From contig JAYKYS010000009.1 of NCBI GenBank assembly GCA_036924285.1, forward strand, positions 7,378,001-7,442,000: DNA of 64,000 bases, read 5' to 3'. This document shows positions 44,892 through 59,700 of this stretch, in pieces. Within the stretch, counting starts at the first letter, position 1, and every line of letters starts with the position of its first letter. The notes under the pieces are model-generated. The model was not told the origin of the DNA. It saw nothing but the letters and a program-made list of their open reading frames with translations, and ran no database searches. The position numbers and the translations under genes were made by a program. The DNA comes from Asterella californica. Its lineage: Eukaryota; Streptophyta; Marchantiopsida; Marchantiales; Aytoniaceae.

Positions 44892-45419
44892 AGATCAGGG
44901 ATATGATAAAGAGCACATTCGTTAAGAGGGGTATGATCAAACTCACCATTCGTACTGGAGGTATGATCAAGCCAATTTCTATGTGAGGCCGGGTATAGTA
45001 TAACGGCTGGAAACTCATGCCCTTCACCTCAGCTTATCATTGCTATGTGCTTCATATGCGATCTTGATCTTCTGCATGCAATATCAAATTCACGAACTAC
45101 TATATTGCAATTCAACTACTCAACATGTGCGGGAATGGATCAGATCGTTCCGACTCGATCTTTCGAGAAAATCACAAGCTAGTGCATTCGTAATACGTAG
45201 TGAGGAGAAGTCCTAACATGACAATGAAAAGGTTAGGGAGAGCATATATTGGGACACTTAGATCGATGTCCCAAGTGATTTAGCTTACATTCCTCTAACA
45301 AGCAAAGCTTCTAGTCTGAGTCCCGCTGTGTTGGATTCACATAGACAGTCTCATGGTCCACGAAGTCTCCAAGGGACAGATAATAATATTTATCATTTAA
45401 ATTTATATTGTGAGTCCAT
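44892..45419. other. Intergenic, nothing recognised
   Basis: No gene or clear repeat. GGTATGATCAA occurs twice (44931-44970) within a weak local duplication. Confidence 0.4.
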
Positions 45420-46715
45420 GTCAAATGTCCATGCGCAACACATTCAAGTTACTCTGACACTACGGCAGTAAACTCTATTAGAGCATCTCCACCGGAGCAC
45501 TGTAAGCGACCCAATATGATAAACAATTTTGGTAACCAGTCGTTATTTTGGCGTGGTTCTCGTTAAAGAGATTTCCTCATTGTATATGTGATCTCGTACC
45601 GTCTCAGTAAACATCCCGGCTATATATCAAACCAATGAAAAAGAAAGAGTGGCATGAGGCTTCTTTCTTTGTTTCAAGGAGACTGGGAACTGGATCTTCC
45701 CGAGCCGTTTCCAGTATTCGAGTGAAGATGTTTTTATCAACGATGTGACGGAGATGTGATCTTGTCAACATAGCAACCCAAGTCAAATGTCCATGTGCAA
45801 CACATTCAAGTTACTCTGACACTACGATAGTCAACTTCATTAGAGCATCTCCACCAGAGCACTATAAGCGACTCGACATGATAAACGATTCTAGTAACCA
45901 ATCATTATTTTGACATGGTTTGCGTAGAAGGGGTTTCTTCATTATATTGATCTCGTGTACCGTCCCGATAAACATCTCGGCTATATATCAAACCAATGAA
46001 AAAAAGGAGTGGTATGAGACTTCTTCTTTTGTTTTGAGGAGATTGAGAACTGGATCTTCTCGAGCCATTTAAGTGTCCGGGTGAAGATGTTTTTATCAAC
46101 GACGTGAACAAGATGTGACTTCATCAACGTAGTAAGCCAGGTCAAATGTCCATGCACAGCACATTCAAGTTACTCTGGCACTACGGTAGTCAACTTCATT
46201 AGAGCATCTCCACCGGAACACTATAAGCAACTCGACACGGTAAACGATTCCAGTAATCAGTCATTATTTTGGCATGGTTGGCATAAAAAGAGTTTTCTCA
46301 TTGTATATTGATCATGGTAAACATCCTGGCTATATATCAAGCCAATGGAAAAAAGGAGTGGCATGAGACTTCTTCCTTTGTTTTAGGAGACTGGGAACTA
46401 GATCTTCTCGAGCTGTTTTCAGTGTCCGGGTGAAGATGTTTTTGTCAACGACGTGAACGAGATGTGACCTCGTCAACGTAGCAAGCCGAGAAATGAGACA
46501 AAATGTCTTTCTTCATTGTATACTGATCTTGTGTACAGTCGGCGATAAACATCCCCGCTATATATGAAACCAATGAAAAAAAAGGAGTGGCATGAGGTTT
46601 TTTTGTTGTTTCGAGGTGATTAGGAACTAGATCTTTCGGAGCCGTTTCTAATGTTGGGTGGAGATGTCCTCGTCAAAGTCCATGTTTTGTCAAATGAGAC
46701 GAAATGTCTCTTCAT
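45420..46715. repeat. Tandem array of a ~360-bp unit, about 3.6 copies
   Basis: Units start at 45420, 45782 and 46141, each with GTCAAATGTCCATG; a shortened fourth unit follows at about 46491-46715. Each full unit contains TTAGAGCATCTCCACC, GCTATATATCAA followed by CCAATGA, and a conserved GAACTGGATCTTC-like block. Divergence between units is moderate with small indels. No conserved reading frame, so this is a minor satellite or a tandemly amplified TE fragment; a TATA/CCAAT pair in every unit is notable. Confidence 0.85.
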
Positions 46716-50139
<3,424 letters not shown>

Positions 50140-51130
50140 TAAACCTCGTTATCAGTAGCTCTAAAATCGTCTATCGCACTTAGAATATCAAACATAGGTA
50201 AATCAGTACTCCTGCAGACAACAGGTGCACATGAAGGAGCATCACCTACTGCAATTGCTCTCCTGTGGATCGTGCATGCTAAAGCTCTCTGTAGAGCAAT
50301 GGAAACTCGCTGTCTAAAAAACATAGTGCAGAAAGAAAAGAGAAAGTAGTACTCCATGACGTCTCTCATGGTAAGCTCTGGCACAATCTCGAAGAAAGAC
50401 GTCGAACTCCAAAGCTGTCGATCCGTATATCTCCAAGACTAAGAGGATGAAGCAGTGTCCCACCTGTATACCCTTATAATTGGTCACCTTCGCTGCTGTC
50501 GCCACGTCTGCAGCTCATCCTGAGAGATGAGTGATCATCTGTGCTGTCACTAAATCTCGTGTCGGATCCATAACAACCACATCTGCACTTGAGATCTGAT
50601 CTTTCCTCATCATGTACAGGTCAGCTCTCACTAATCTTCTCGTCTGAAGGACATATCAACGCTCTCTCTACGTCATGTAACCGCTCTCTCGTGCTAAGAT
50701 AAACACGACGTCTTTGATGACATCGTGGGTAGCTATCCGCTTGCCACCGTGAAGATAACGAGCAAGGTGACGATCCGAGGTGTCGAGCGAGACACCGCAC
50801 TCGCAGGTGGACAGTGCTGAAGCAACATACTGAACCAAGCCTAGGCGAAACCTCATCGCTGTAGAGAAGATAGTCGGTGCGCGTCGAAAACTCTAATACA
50901 AGATCGAGCTATGAGTCAAGAGTCTACGCCGTTGTCCGAACAAGAGCGGAGTCAAGCTCTAGTATCTCATGAGATGGAATGATCCACAAGAGCGCATGGA
51001 GAACCTGCTGGAAGTGGTGTTCCGTCAAAGAGGACTGAAATCCGTGAGATCCATCGGTAGCTAGGGTATCGAATCGAGGGTGTGCCTCACGTATCTCAAG
51101 AGTCAAACTATCTCTATCCTCTCGGAGACA
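50140..51130 (-). pseudogene. C-terminal restriction-like endonuclease region of the R2-like element
   Basis: Minus strand: CECGVSL (50793-50804) with His and a further zinc-ligand position that reads Tyr (RYLHGG), then RIATHDVIKDVVFILARE, ADVVVMDPTRDLV (about 50549-50587) and a tail with FLRDCARAY. The Asp of VVVMDP fits a PD-(D/E)XK nuclease core as in R2 endonucleases, which nick the target site for primed reverse transcription. Stops near 50652 and 50517 and a damaged tail show decay. Identification rests on motif order only. Confidence 0.5.
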
Positions 51131-51362
51131 CACGTGTAGTGGTTAAGAACCATCATCCACCTCTGTCCATAGCTCTCCAGATTAGATCTATCTCACACGA
51201 GAAAACGACAACAGAGTCAAGGTGCTGAGAGAGTCCAACTGTCCAAAAAGACTGCCGGAGCAATCTCCTCCATGGATAATAAACCCATCTCGTCATATTA
51301 TATCGACAAAGATCTATGCTTACATACGAGAGGTCCTGCCACACAGTCAAAGGTCCCCGGAC

Positions 51363-52625
51363 TTACGATGTCATCAAACATCCCATGATCCTCTTATCAA
51401 ACTCTCTAATGCGCGAGATGAAGATAGGAGATGGAGACAATGTGCGGAGTAAGTAACTAGGACGACGTGCAATGGAAGAGGAAATGATACCAAAAGCAAC
51501 ATGTGGGTCCTCTAACAAAAGGAGATCCTCGATATGCAAAACGTCATCCGCAAGGACAACATCTAAGAACCGCAAGACCAAGTCCTCTGTATCCACTGGT
51601 GTTCCGAGGATGCGTAAACCATCTCTAGATGTAACAAATCTCTTCGAGCGCTGGAGGTCCGACGGTATACCTATGAGAGACCAAGCCTTGCACTTTGACA
51701 CCTTCACTCTCAGCCTTACCAAGATCAATTGAGTGACGAGATGATCAAAAGTAACACCGACTTGGTCCAACAGAACAACGATGTGCGTATCATCAGCTAG
51801 AGATAGAAAAACACAACCTGGAGCAGCCAAGGCGAAGGCCAAGAGAGCTCTATAGTGAGCTAAGACAAAGAGGGGTCCATCCAAAGGATCTCCCTGACGA
51901 GTACCTGCTCCAAAGCTGATGACAGTAACCCCTTCTATCATAGGACCGTGCTGATAATAAAGAGAGGAGGAAGAACCATAGAACGATCGCACGAAGAAAA
52001 CGAGATCCGCCAGAGATCCATCGTCATCCATGAGCTCCTTAAAGATGGAAGCGCGAGAAACGCTATTAAAAGCATTTTCCACGTCCACTTGTAAGACAAT
52101 CCAATCGAGATGGATGTCCAAGAGAGCTCTAATGCCGAAAGACACAAACTCCTAATCTCCAGACGTCGCAACTCCAAACTGATGTGGACAAAGGTGATCC
52201 TGAAAAGTATCGCGAAGCTGAAGCACAATGGTACGACTGATAACTCGTAAGAAAATCACGCCGATGGCTAACGGTCGAATCTCTCCACCATCCTTCGTCA
52301 TGACCAAAAGTGTAGCTACCCTCCCTGAGCTATAGATTGAGGAATATGTCTCTGAGCTATTGCTGTTGCTACCTGAAAAAACATCGTGAAACCACTAGAG
52401 GGGTCGTCTGTCTGAAAACAGTCTCGTAACTGCTCATAGACCATCCTAGACAGTCCTCCAGAAGATAGACGTGGAGATGTACACAAGACCTGGGTAAACA
52501 AGGATCTATCGAGACATAATGACTCCTCAGGCTGATAGTTTTGAACCTCAGGTGGTGAGAGATCACCAAGTGGGGGTGAAGAAAACACAACGAAGCGATC
52601 CTCTCCTCAGTAGGACATGCCACTG
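51363..52625 (-). pseudogene. Reverse transcriptase of the R2-like element
   Basis: The longest piece, 51363-52145, is an open frame of 260 codons with VLQVDVENAFNSVSR (motif A), SFGAGTRQGDPLDGPLFVLA and FLSLADDTHIVVLL (catalytic ADD). Upstream in shifted frames are IRPLAIGVIFLRVISRTIVL and HLCPHQFGVATSG, which normally precede motif A. The RT copies element RNA at the nicked target. Catalytic residues look intact in this piece although upstream frames are broken. Confidence 0.85.
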
Positions 52626-53162
52626 ACAAAGGATGTAATGCTCTAGCAGCTCTACTATATTCTCCAACCTAACCTAACATCCTATAACGTCGTATGCGGA
52701 CAGAAGATGAGACATCACGTGTAGAGATAGACTCACTCCTATCTCGTACTGATTCCTCCTGTAAGACAGTCCAATCACCTACATGGAATCTCAGAAGATG
52801 TGCCGCCATCTCCCAATGTTCTCTTTTGTCACCTCGAGTATAATGGAGACATCAATGAGGAAGTAAGAAGAACAGTAACCACACCGTCTCGTCCTTGGTG
52901 TTCCGTGTCAACATGTCGAGAGATAGACATGAATGCTTGTCTCACCTCGTTATGAAGAACACGAGGTAACCGGTGGAACAAACGTGGACAAGAGAAACTC
53001 GTCTCGCATAATGACAGAATAGTGATAGAGTGGACTCTCAACCACTCCTACGACTCGAAATGAACTCCAAGACTAACAGACTAATGGTGCTAGAATGACT
53101 GCACGTGTAGACCTCAACTCTCGACTAATATGAGCATCCCATGTGATCGTATCATAGCTCTT

Positions 53163-53224
53163 GTGCATCTTTTCCACATGAGATTTTACCCCCTGCGAGG
53201 TAAATAACTGATTGCACATCAGAC
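53163..53224 (-). pseudogene. N-terminal C2H2 zinc finger of the R2-like element
   Basis: The minus strand reads CLMCNQLFTSQGVKSHVEKM plus His, a standard C2H2 spacing. In R2-type elements such fingers bind target DNA. Confidence 0.6.
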
Positions 53225-53514
53225 ATGATGTGTCTCGAATCGATCTCGATCTCATGAGAAGGAGAGTACCCATAGCTAGAAAAAGACGATATCCAATCAA
53301 ACGGTACTCATAATAAAAACATCTCAAAAAAGAACTCACTAAACAAATAAACCCTGATATGTAGAAATAAAAAACACTAAATATAAAAGGAAGTCTCTCA
53401 AAAACAAGAAGCAAAAGCAAGAAATCTCCCAAAAGTCTCTCAAAAATCTGAAACAAAAGACTCTGTAATCTTAAAATTTCAAAAAATCAAAAAATATTTA
53501 ATATTCACTCATTT

Positions 53515-53585
53515 TTCACAAAATATATCAATTTTAAAACAAAAATAAAAATAAAAATAAAAAATGTAAAAAATAATACAATAAT
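53515..53585. repeat. AT-rich simple repeat
   Basis: Runs of AAAATA/ATAAAA units close to the R2-like element. No gene in 53320-53756. Confidence 0.6.
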
Positions 53586-53756
53586 CTACCCCAACACCCT
53601 CTCCTCTCTCAAAAAACAATCTCTACTTTCTCTCGTTCCCTTCCCGCACTCCGCCTCCGCTTCTAATCCAAGAGGAATGAAGGAATGGTAGCACAGAAGT
53701 CGGAGGACCGGGAGAACCGACAGGACCAACGTCCAATAATTCTAGTTGCGGGACCC

Positions 53757-54616
53757 TCCAGTAGATCGTTTGGACTTACATAAGCCTTGGAGCATACCTC
53801 ACAACTACACCTTCAGTAGGAGGGGTGATCAGTCCCTTACCCCTTTCAGTGATCTTAGTATGGGGTAATACCTCTGCAAGACTTAATGCCCCGTCTCTGT
53901 CTGATTAGATCTGTGCCCTCTAGTACGTTTTCGCTCATAATCCATATAAGGCTCAAGCGTGACATAGTAAGAGATATTAGTTAACTTCTTCCAAGCTTCG
54001 ATAGAGAAGTATCTTTCGGTCCACGTGCATAAACTCACACATACGACCGCTAGGTGTATCTACCCATCTATGACTTAGTATGCAAATGAAAAACATGCGA
54101 AAGAAATCATTCAGCAGTTTCGTGTGTAGTAATATCAGTTCTACAAGACACAAAATGCTCGCGCTTACTGAATCTCTCTACTAGCACCCAAATATTATCA
54201 AAACCAGCTGATAAAGACAATTGCGGAATAAACCTACAAAATAAATCACTAAGCCTAAAAACTGATCTGACACATGCTTAACATCCAGCAGATGTTGCTC
54301 CCACTTGGGAGCAACATCTGCTGTATGCTAAGCATATGTTTTAGAAGCTAGGAAAAGAGATTTCTCTATCAAAGCTTGGAAGAAGTTAACTAATATCCCT
54401 TACTATGTCATGCTTGAGCTTTATATGGATTATGAGCGAAATCGTACTAGAGAACACAGATCTAATCAGACAGAGGCGGGGCATTAAGTCTTGCAGAGGT
54501 ATTACCCCGCACTAAGATCACTGAAAGGGGGTAAGGGACTCATCACCCCTACTACTGAAGGTGTAGTTGTGAGGTATGCTGTAAGGTTTATGTAAGTCCG
54601 AATGATCTGCTGGAAG
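53757..54616. repeat. Foldback element: 256-bp inverted arms with a central 18-bp palindrome
   Basis: 53757-54012 is the inverted partner of 54361-54616, with scattered mismatches. Between them lies about 350 bp containing a perfect 18-bp stem with a 2-nt loop (54286-54303 and 54306-54323, CAGCAGATGTTGCTCCCA). No open frame of note. The symmetrical arms suggest a foldback transposon or inverted-repeat small-RNA locus. Confidence 0.82.
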
Positions 54617-54710
54617 GTTAGAGTCTGTTGTTTGTCTATGCGTTATGTTGTGTTATGTTATGTTGTGTTTGTTTGTTTAAACGTTACTCAGACCAGTGGT
54701 AGGTCTGACC

Positions 54711-54950
54711 TTTCTTTGGTGGGGGAGGATGTAACGTATACGCTATGAGCCCGGAACCGGAACCTTGCGATATGGGACGTAAGGTCTCGGGGTCGGTTCT
54801 TCATGATCGTGAAGTCGCGGCGCAACCTGAGCGTAACTCAGCGCAACCGGGCGCAAGTTAATTGACATGACGCATACAGACGCAAGCCCAACTCCACAAA
54901 TGTATATTAGTAAATTAAGTTTACATTGATATTGTGTGTTGCAGCTTACA
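54711..54950 (+). repeat. Possible polypurine tract and small solo LTR
   Basis: GGTGGGGGAGGA followed by TGTAACG at 54730 looks like the polypurine tract-LTR junction of a gypsy element; a matching end GCTTACA occurs at 54950, giving a 221-bp candidate LTR. No second copy in the window, so this is tentative. Confidence 0.35.
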
Positions 54951-56757
54951 GGAGACACATGCTACGATGATGATTAAATGCACGCGTGTGGAAGTGAATA
55001 TCTGAGCTTGTGGTTAGCTGGAAGAGAAAATGCGTGTTATTTCTTATTTGAATTTTATTTGTGAGAGAAAAATTAAGATGAGCAGCTAGGAATATCCGCC
55101 TCGTCTTAATAAACCAGTACGTATTTTCATATGCATAAAATGAATCCGTATGAGAAAGATATAGCTAGGATTCTTTTGGAATAAAAGAATATTGTAAGAA
55201 AATACCTTTGTTACTTTCGAAAATATTAAACCATTCCTATAGATGTATTGTTGATATTAAATTAATTATTTATGTGTGTATTAGACTGCTTGTGACCGGT
55301 CAGGCAGGAGCTCACTCGGTACGAGGCCCGAGGGGCTTCCAGTAACGGAATTCTAGTGAATGAACTCCCCGCTGGCCTCCAGAGATCAAGTTGATCGAGC
55401 GATCCTCACGAGGCGTTCTGGGCATGGGACCCAAAGTCAATGTAAACAATTTCCAGTCGCTTACTTGGAAAGTTGACCGCGTCCCACCGCGTGGACTGGT
55501 GGTGCATGGGCGTGAGGTCGAGAAAAGAAACGAAGTAAACGACGAGAAGTTTATAACTCCCATCCGATTCGGAAGGACGCGAAGTGATGCTGGTCGAATC
55601 AGAGAAGGAAAAGCCTAGGAGTAGGAGGAGAGAAGACAAGGACGAGTACGGCTAAGCTTCAACATCACCTTCTCCGGGCCCCCTACACTCTTCACTCGAT
55701 TCTCAGTTTCTCTGTGGTACGGATTCTCATAAGCTGTCGACAATTCACTGGCCGATCTCTCATCTCCCGTGGAGAGCAGCTTGCATCATGGTGGACTTCC
55801 ATAACAGATCCCATGAGGCTAGAAAAGAGAAATCAACGAATTTGTACCACAGTCGACACGAGGAGAGAGACAGTGAGTTTGTCGACACTAAGCTTTCACA
55901 GCCGTATATGCAGATTTAAGTACAGCTAGCTGGCGGTCAAGACTAGCAATTCTATTTCCATCCGAATTGGAAACTCGTGCGAGGCGGCTGAGATAGCTGC
56001 TGTTAGAAGCAGTGAAAAGTGAAATTATCTTCAGACGTAACGAACGCTCGAGATCAGGAGTAGATTTCATTCTTTGTTCTCTGTCACTGTCTCAAGGATA
56101 GGGAGGTCTGTCTTCTGTCGGAAGATGAGGCAAAAACTGGTCAACGACATGCAGCAAATGTAAGTAAGGACATCATTATCATCATCGATCGATAAGGTGG
56201 TTACCGTTTACCACATTGACAGGTGAGTTAGCTGCTGGCGTAAGGACGAGAAGAAACATACCGCTGTTGTTGTGCAATTTTGTGGATAATATTCGGTCGA
56301 GAGGTCAGTTACTTGGATCGTGCCCGGCCGCTTTGGCTTCTCGCTTGCCTCCTTCATGAGCGAGTGTCTTCATTCTTGCTTGAGATCCAGAAATCAGACG
56401 CTATCAGAAATGTCCTGTCCTCATTTCTGACTCGAATTCTTCTTTGGACGAGATCTGCAGAGGCTAGCTAAAGAGTTGGTGACCAAGGCTCATGACAGGG
56501 TGTTGAACACGCAAAAATTCCTTCAAATTTCGTGGCCAGGGGTCGACGGAATGGGAGGGAGGCTACAGGGTGGCTTAAAAACACGAGGGAAGACAGGAAA
56601 GTAAAGGCATACATCCACAACATAAAGCTTAAGGGCAGGAAGAGCTTGCTGGAAGGTTGATAAGTAACAGGAAAGCTTTAGGTGAGTAGACAGACGGACA
56701 GACGGACAGACAAGCTCGATCCTGTTTCGTGTTCTTAATTAGATCGATCCAGGAGCC
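54951..56757. other. Intergenic and presumed upstream region of the U-box gene
   Basis: No recognised gene; the small open frames at 55391-55618 and nearby resemble nothing known to me. A short ACAGACGG-type microsatellite lies at about 56690-56718, 40 bp upstream of the U-box start codon. No clear TATA box was identified. Confidence 0.4.
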
Positions 56758-59700
56758 ATGGAGCTTAAATGGGTAGGGACTATGAGTCAGAGAGTGGCCA
56801 TGCTGGCTCTGACGACGAGAAACGTGTGCACGGAGAAGGAGAATCTGGCGCATGTTCTGCTGACCCACTTCGCCAGTCGACTAGACTCGTTGGCCTTTCT
56901 TCTGAAAGAAATGCAGAGAGATACGGAACTGCGAAATGCTGACTACAAGAAGCTGGAGAACGGGAAGCTGGACGAGCAAGTAGAAGCAATGGAGAAGTTT
57001 CTGGACTCGTACACCGACAAATGCAGTCTGTACCTCTTAAGCAGTTGTCCTCAAATCATGAAGCAAGTTCAGGTCTGGATTACGACGACCAGACCAAAAG
57101 GTCAAGCCCACTAGCAAATAGCTGGACTTCCTACTGCATGATTAAAGAAAGCGGAGTGAGTGGTATCGATGTTTTCGAATGAATGGGTGGTATAGTGCAA
57201 TAGACAGTTTGGGCTCGATTGGTGCTTCAGGTCCGATAGCTGATTCCCTTTGAATGATGCAGATTTCCAGCAAATCTTTGGGTGAAGCTTTGGATTCTGT
57301 GATGCAAAATGCCGGCTGCATAGCAATGAAACTCCGCATAGCGCAGGTGAAGGAAGGATTGGGGTCAGCCGCTCCAAAACTGGACGCAAAGCAGCATTCC
57401 ATCCTAGACGCACTGGAGCCGGAGATGCTGGATTCTGTGGATTCTGGACGAAGCACAAAACTTGTGCAGCAGATGGCCGAAAGCTTGGAACTGTCAGTCG
57501 ATAGCGAACAGTTCCAGAAAGAGCTCGAGAAGCTGAAAGAGGATATTAAGCAGAATGGTATATCCAAGTGGAACGCGCAAGCTCTCTACTTAGAACAATT
57601 TCTGGCCTTACTGGAGAAGGTAAGTCTTTTACCCTGCAGTATTCAGATATGACGGATCGACCGATTCGGTCGAACTGTCCGTCCCGGAATCAAGTAGATC
57701 ACTCAGTCATCACCCCGCTCTGCTGATTGCTAACCCATCCAAGAGGTTATGTCGAGAACCTCCCTCCATTCACTCGTTTAGACAATCAACTCACTGCCAT
57801 GTCGTTATCAACTCATTCGTTCACAGTATTTGCTTTCTAACAATAAGTTGCTGCACGTTTATACCTCAGTCGGGTTGTAGTAGTGTCCTGCTTGTGAAGC
57901 ATAAATTGAAAGATTTGCACGAGAAAAAGGTCACCGAACGGGATGTCTCTAATGTCCTCGTTGTTTCTTCGAGCTAACAATTTGTGCTTCTGTGATTTCG
58001 ATCATCAGGGTGTGATGGAGAAGAGCAAGCCTAGAAGCGAAGTTGGGGCTGACCGCTTACCTCTTGTCAGAGAGCTAACGATGCGCAGTACTCCGCTCAC
58101 TCCGCTGCAGTCTTTCATCTGCCCTATCACACGAGACGTGATGCGAGACCCAGTGCAGATTGCGTCCGGCCAGACGTTCGAAAGAGAAGCTATCGAGCGA
58201 TGGTTCGCCAAGGGGCACACTCGATGTCCGTTGGGAACGGAGCTCAAGAACACCAAGATGAAGTCTAACATTGCTCTCCGGCAGTCCATCGCCGAGTGGA
58301 GGGACAGGAACTTTGACATCAGAATTCATGAGGCAGAGGCGAATCTCAACTCATCCTCTTTAGAAGATCAGGACAAGGCAGTTCAGGAATTACAGAGAAT
58401 ATGCGAGGAGGACAGTATGAACAAGTACACCATAGCCTCCAGAGGACTCATCCCACCCCTTGTTCGCTTGGCCGAGACCAAGAATCACGAGCTCCGAACA
58501 AAGACGTTGGCGGCTCTGCGTACACTCGCCCAAGAAAATGTGGAAAATCAGGTACATTTCGCCTTCCCTTTCTGTTCGATCGGCATACGTTCCTGACGGG
58601 GGGAAGAGTGCCCCCCAACCTTGACCGAGAATTTGACTCATGAGTTAGCATAATTTGATTCCGTCGGATCGATCGATGGTTTGATGAATTTGGCTGTTAT
58701 ATTACTGAAAACTGAGCTGGAACTGAAGAAAATTGGGCTCAGACTTTAGGATGCTGACTTTTGTCCTGGAAGGTGCTGCTTCTGCAATTTTAGGAGATCA
58801 TGGTGGAAGAAGGCATAATTGGCATGCTGGTCCGATGTTTGGCCCGAAGGCGTGAAGAGTCAGAGCAGGGGATCCTGCTCTTGCGCTTGCTGTCCAAGAT
58901 ACCGACTTTGGCTGAGAAGATCAGTCATGCCCACGGAGCTGTTCTCCTTTTGGTAACGCTGCTTGGCAATCAGGACGAGGAATTAGCTGCTAATGTGAAA
59001 GAAATACTCGAAAATCTGCCTCCCAGCGATGAGAACATTGTTATCATGGCAGAAGCTAATCTGATGAAGCCTCTTGTAACCAGGCTAGTTGAAGGTAATG
59101 TCTCAAGCTGGGCTTTCAAATCATAGACCTTAAACGGAGATCGAACTTGATCAGTTCTGACAGGTTTCTATGTTTGTGGTATGGTATAGGAATTGAGTTT
59201 AATCCTCTGTGATTGTCTTAACTCTGCAGGAAGTCCGTCTTCGAAGCTGGTGATGGCGAAGACCCTGGCTCAGTTACAGATGCCGGAAGCGAGCAAGATA
59301 CAGACTGGAACTGAAGAATCCATCTGTACTCTGCTCAATATGGCTCGATCGAATGACGAGCATGAGAAGGTGTCAGCCTTGGAGGCTCTTCGCAACCTGA
59401 CAACTACAAGAGAAGTCTGCATTTTGGCAATAAAAGCGAAGCCAAGCGGTCCAGAGGTACAGTTTATCAGGCTGAGGCCACAAGTGTAGAAGTGCTTTAT
59501 ATCATTAGAAAAGGAAATGTGCTTCGAGACATGCTGTGTGTTAGGCATTTAGGAACTCCGCAGATATTTATGCCTAGGCTTTCCCGCCTCTCGATTCTTG
59601 CACTCCAAGAACGCTCATGGCACAAAGTTTGCCTCCTGATTCACAAAACCAGTAAGAAACACTAAATCACTCGAGAATTCTGTCAGACTCTTCTTCCCTG

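Larger units (their letters stand above)
50140..53310 (-). mobile_element. R2-like non-LTR retrotransposon (zinc finger, RT, endonuclease), degenerate
   Basis: On the minus strand, reading from 53310 to 50140, there is an N-terminal C2H2 finger, a central RT and a C-terminal region with CECG, GGKRIATHD and DVVVMDPTRDLV. That order (C2H2, RT, then a Cys-His motif and restriction-like endonuclease) is the plan of the R2/NeSL/Utopia group, not of the L1-type elements usual in plants, which start with an AP endonuclease. Many stops and frameshifts. No poly-A tail or target duplication was identified. AT-rich simple DNA lies just beyond the presumed 5' side (53515-53580). Confidence 0.7.

Noticed and set aside
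55391..55618. Small open frame upstream of the U-box gene as a separate gene or exon
   Set aside because: No family resemblance, overlaps open frames on the other strand, and no splice pattern links it to the U-box start.
57114..57253. U-box gene ending at the stop after the first exon
   Set aside because: A GT-AG intron (57073-57262) in phase 0 removes the stop and joins the N-terminal domain to the next exon.
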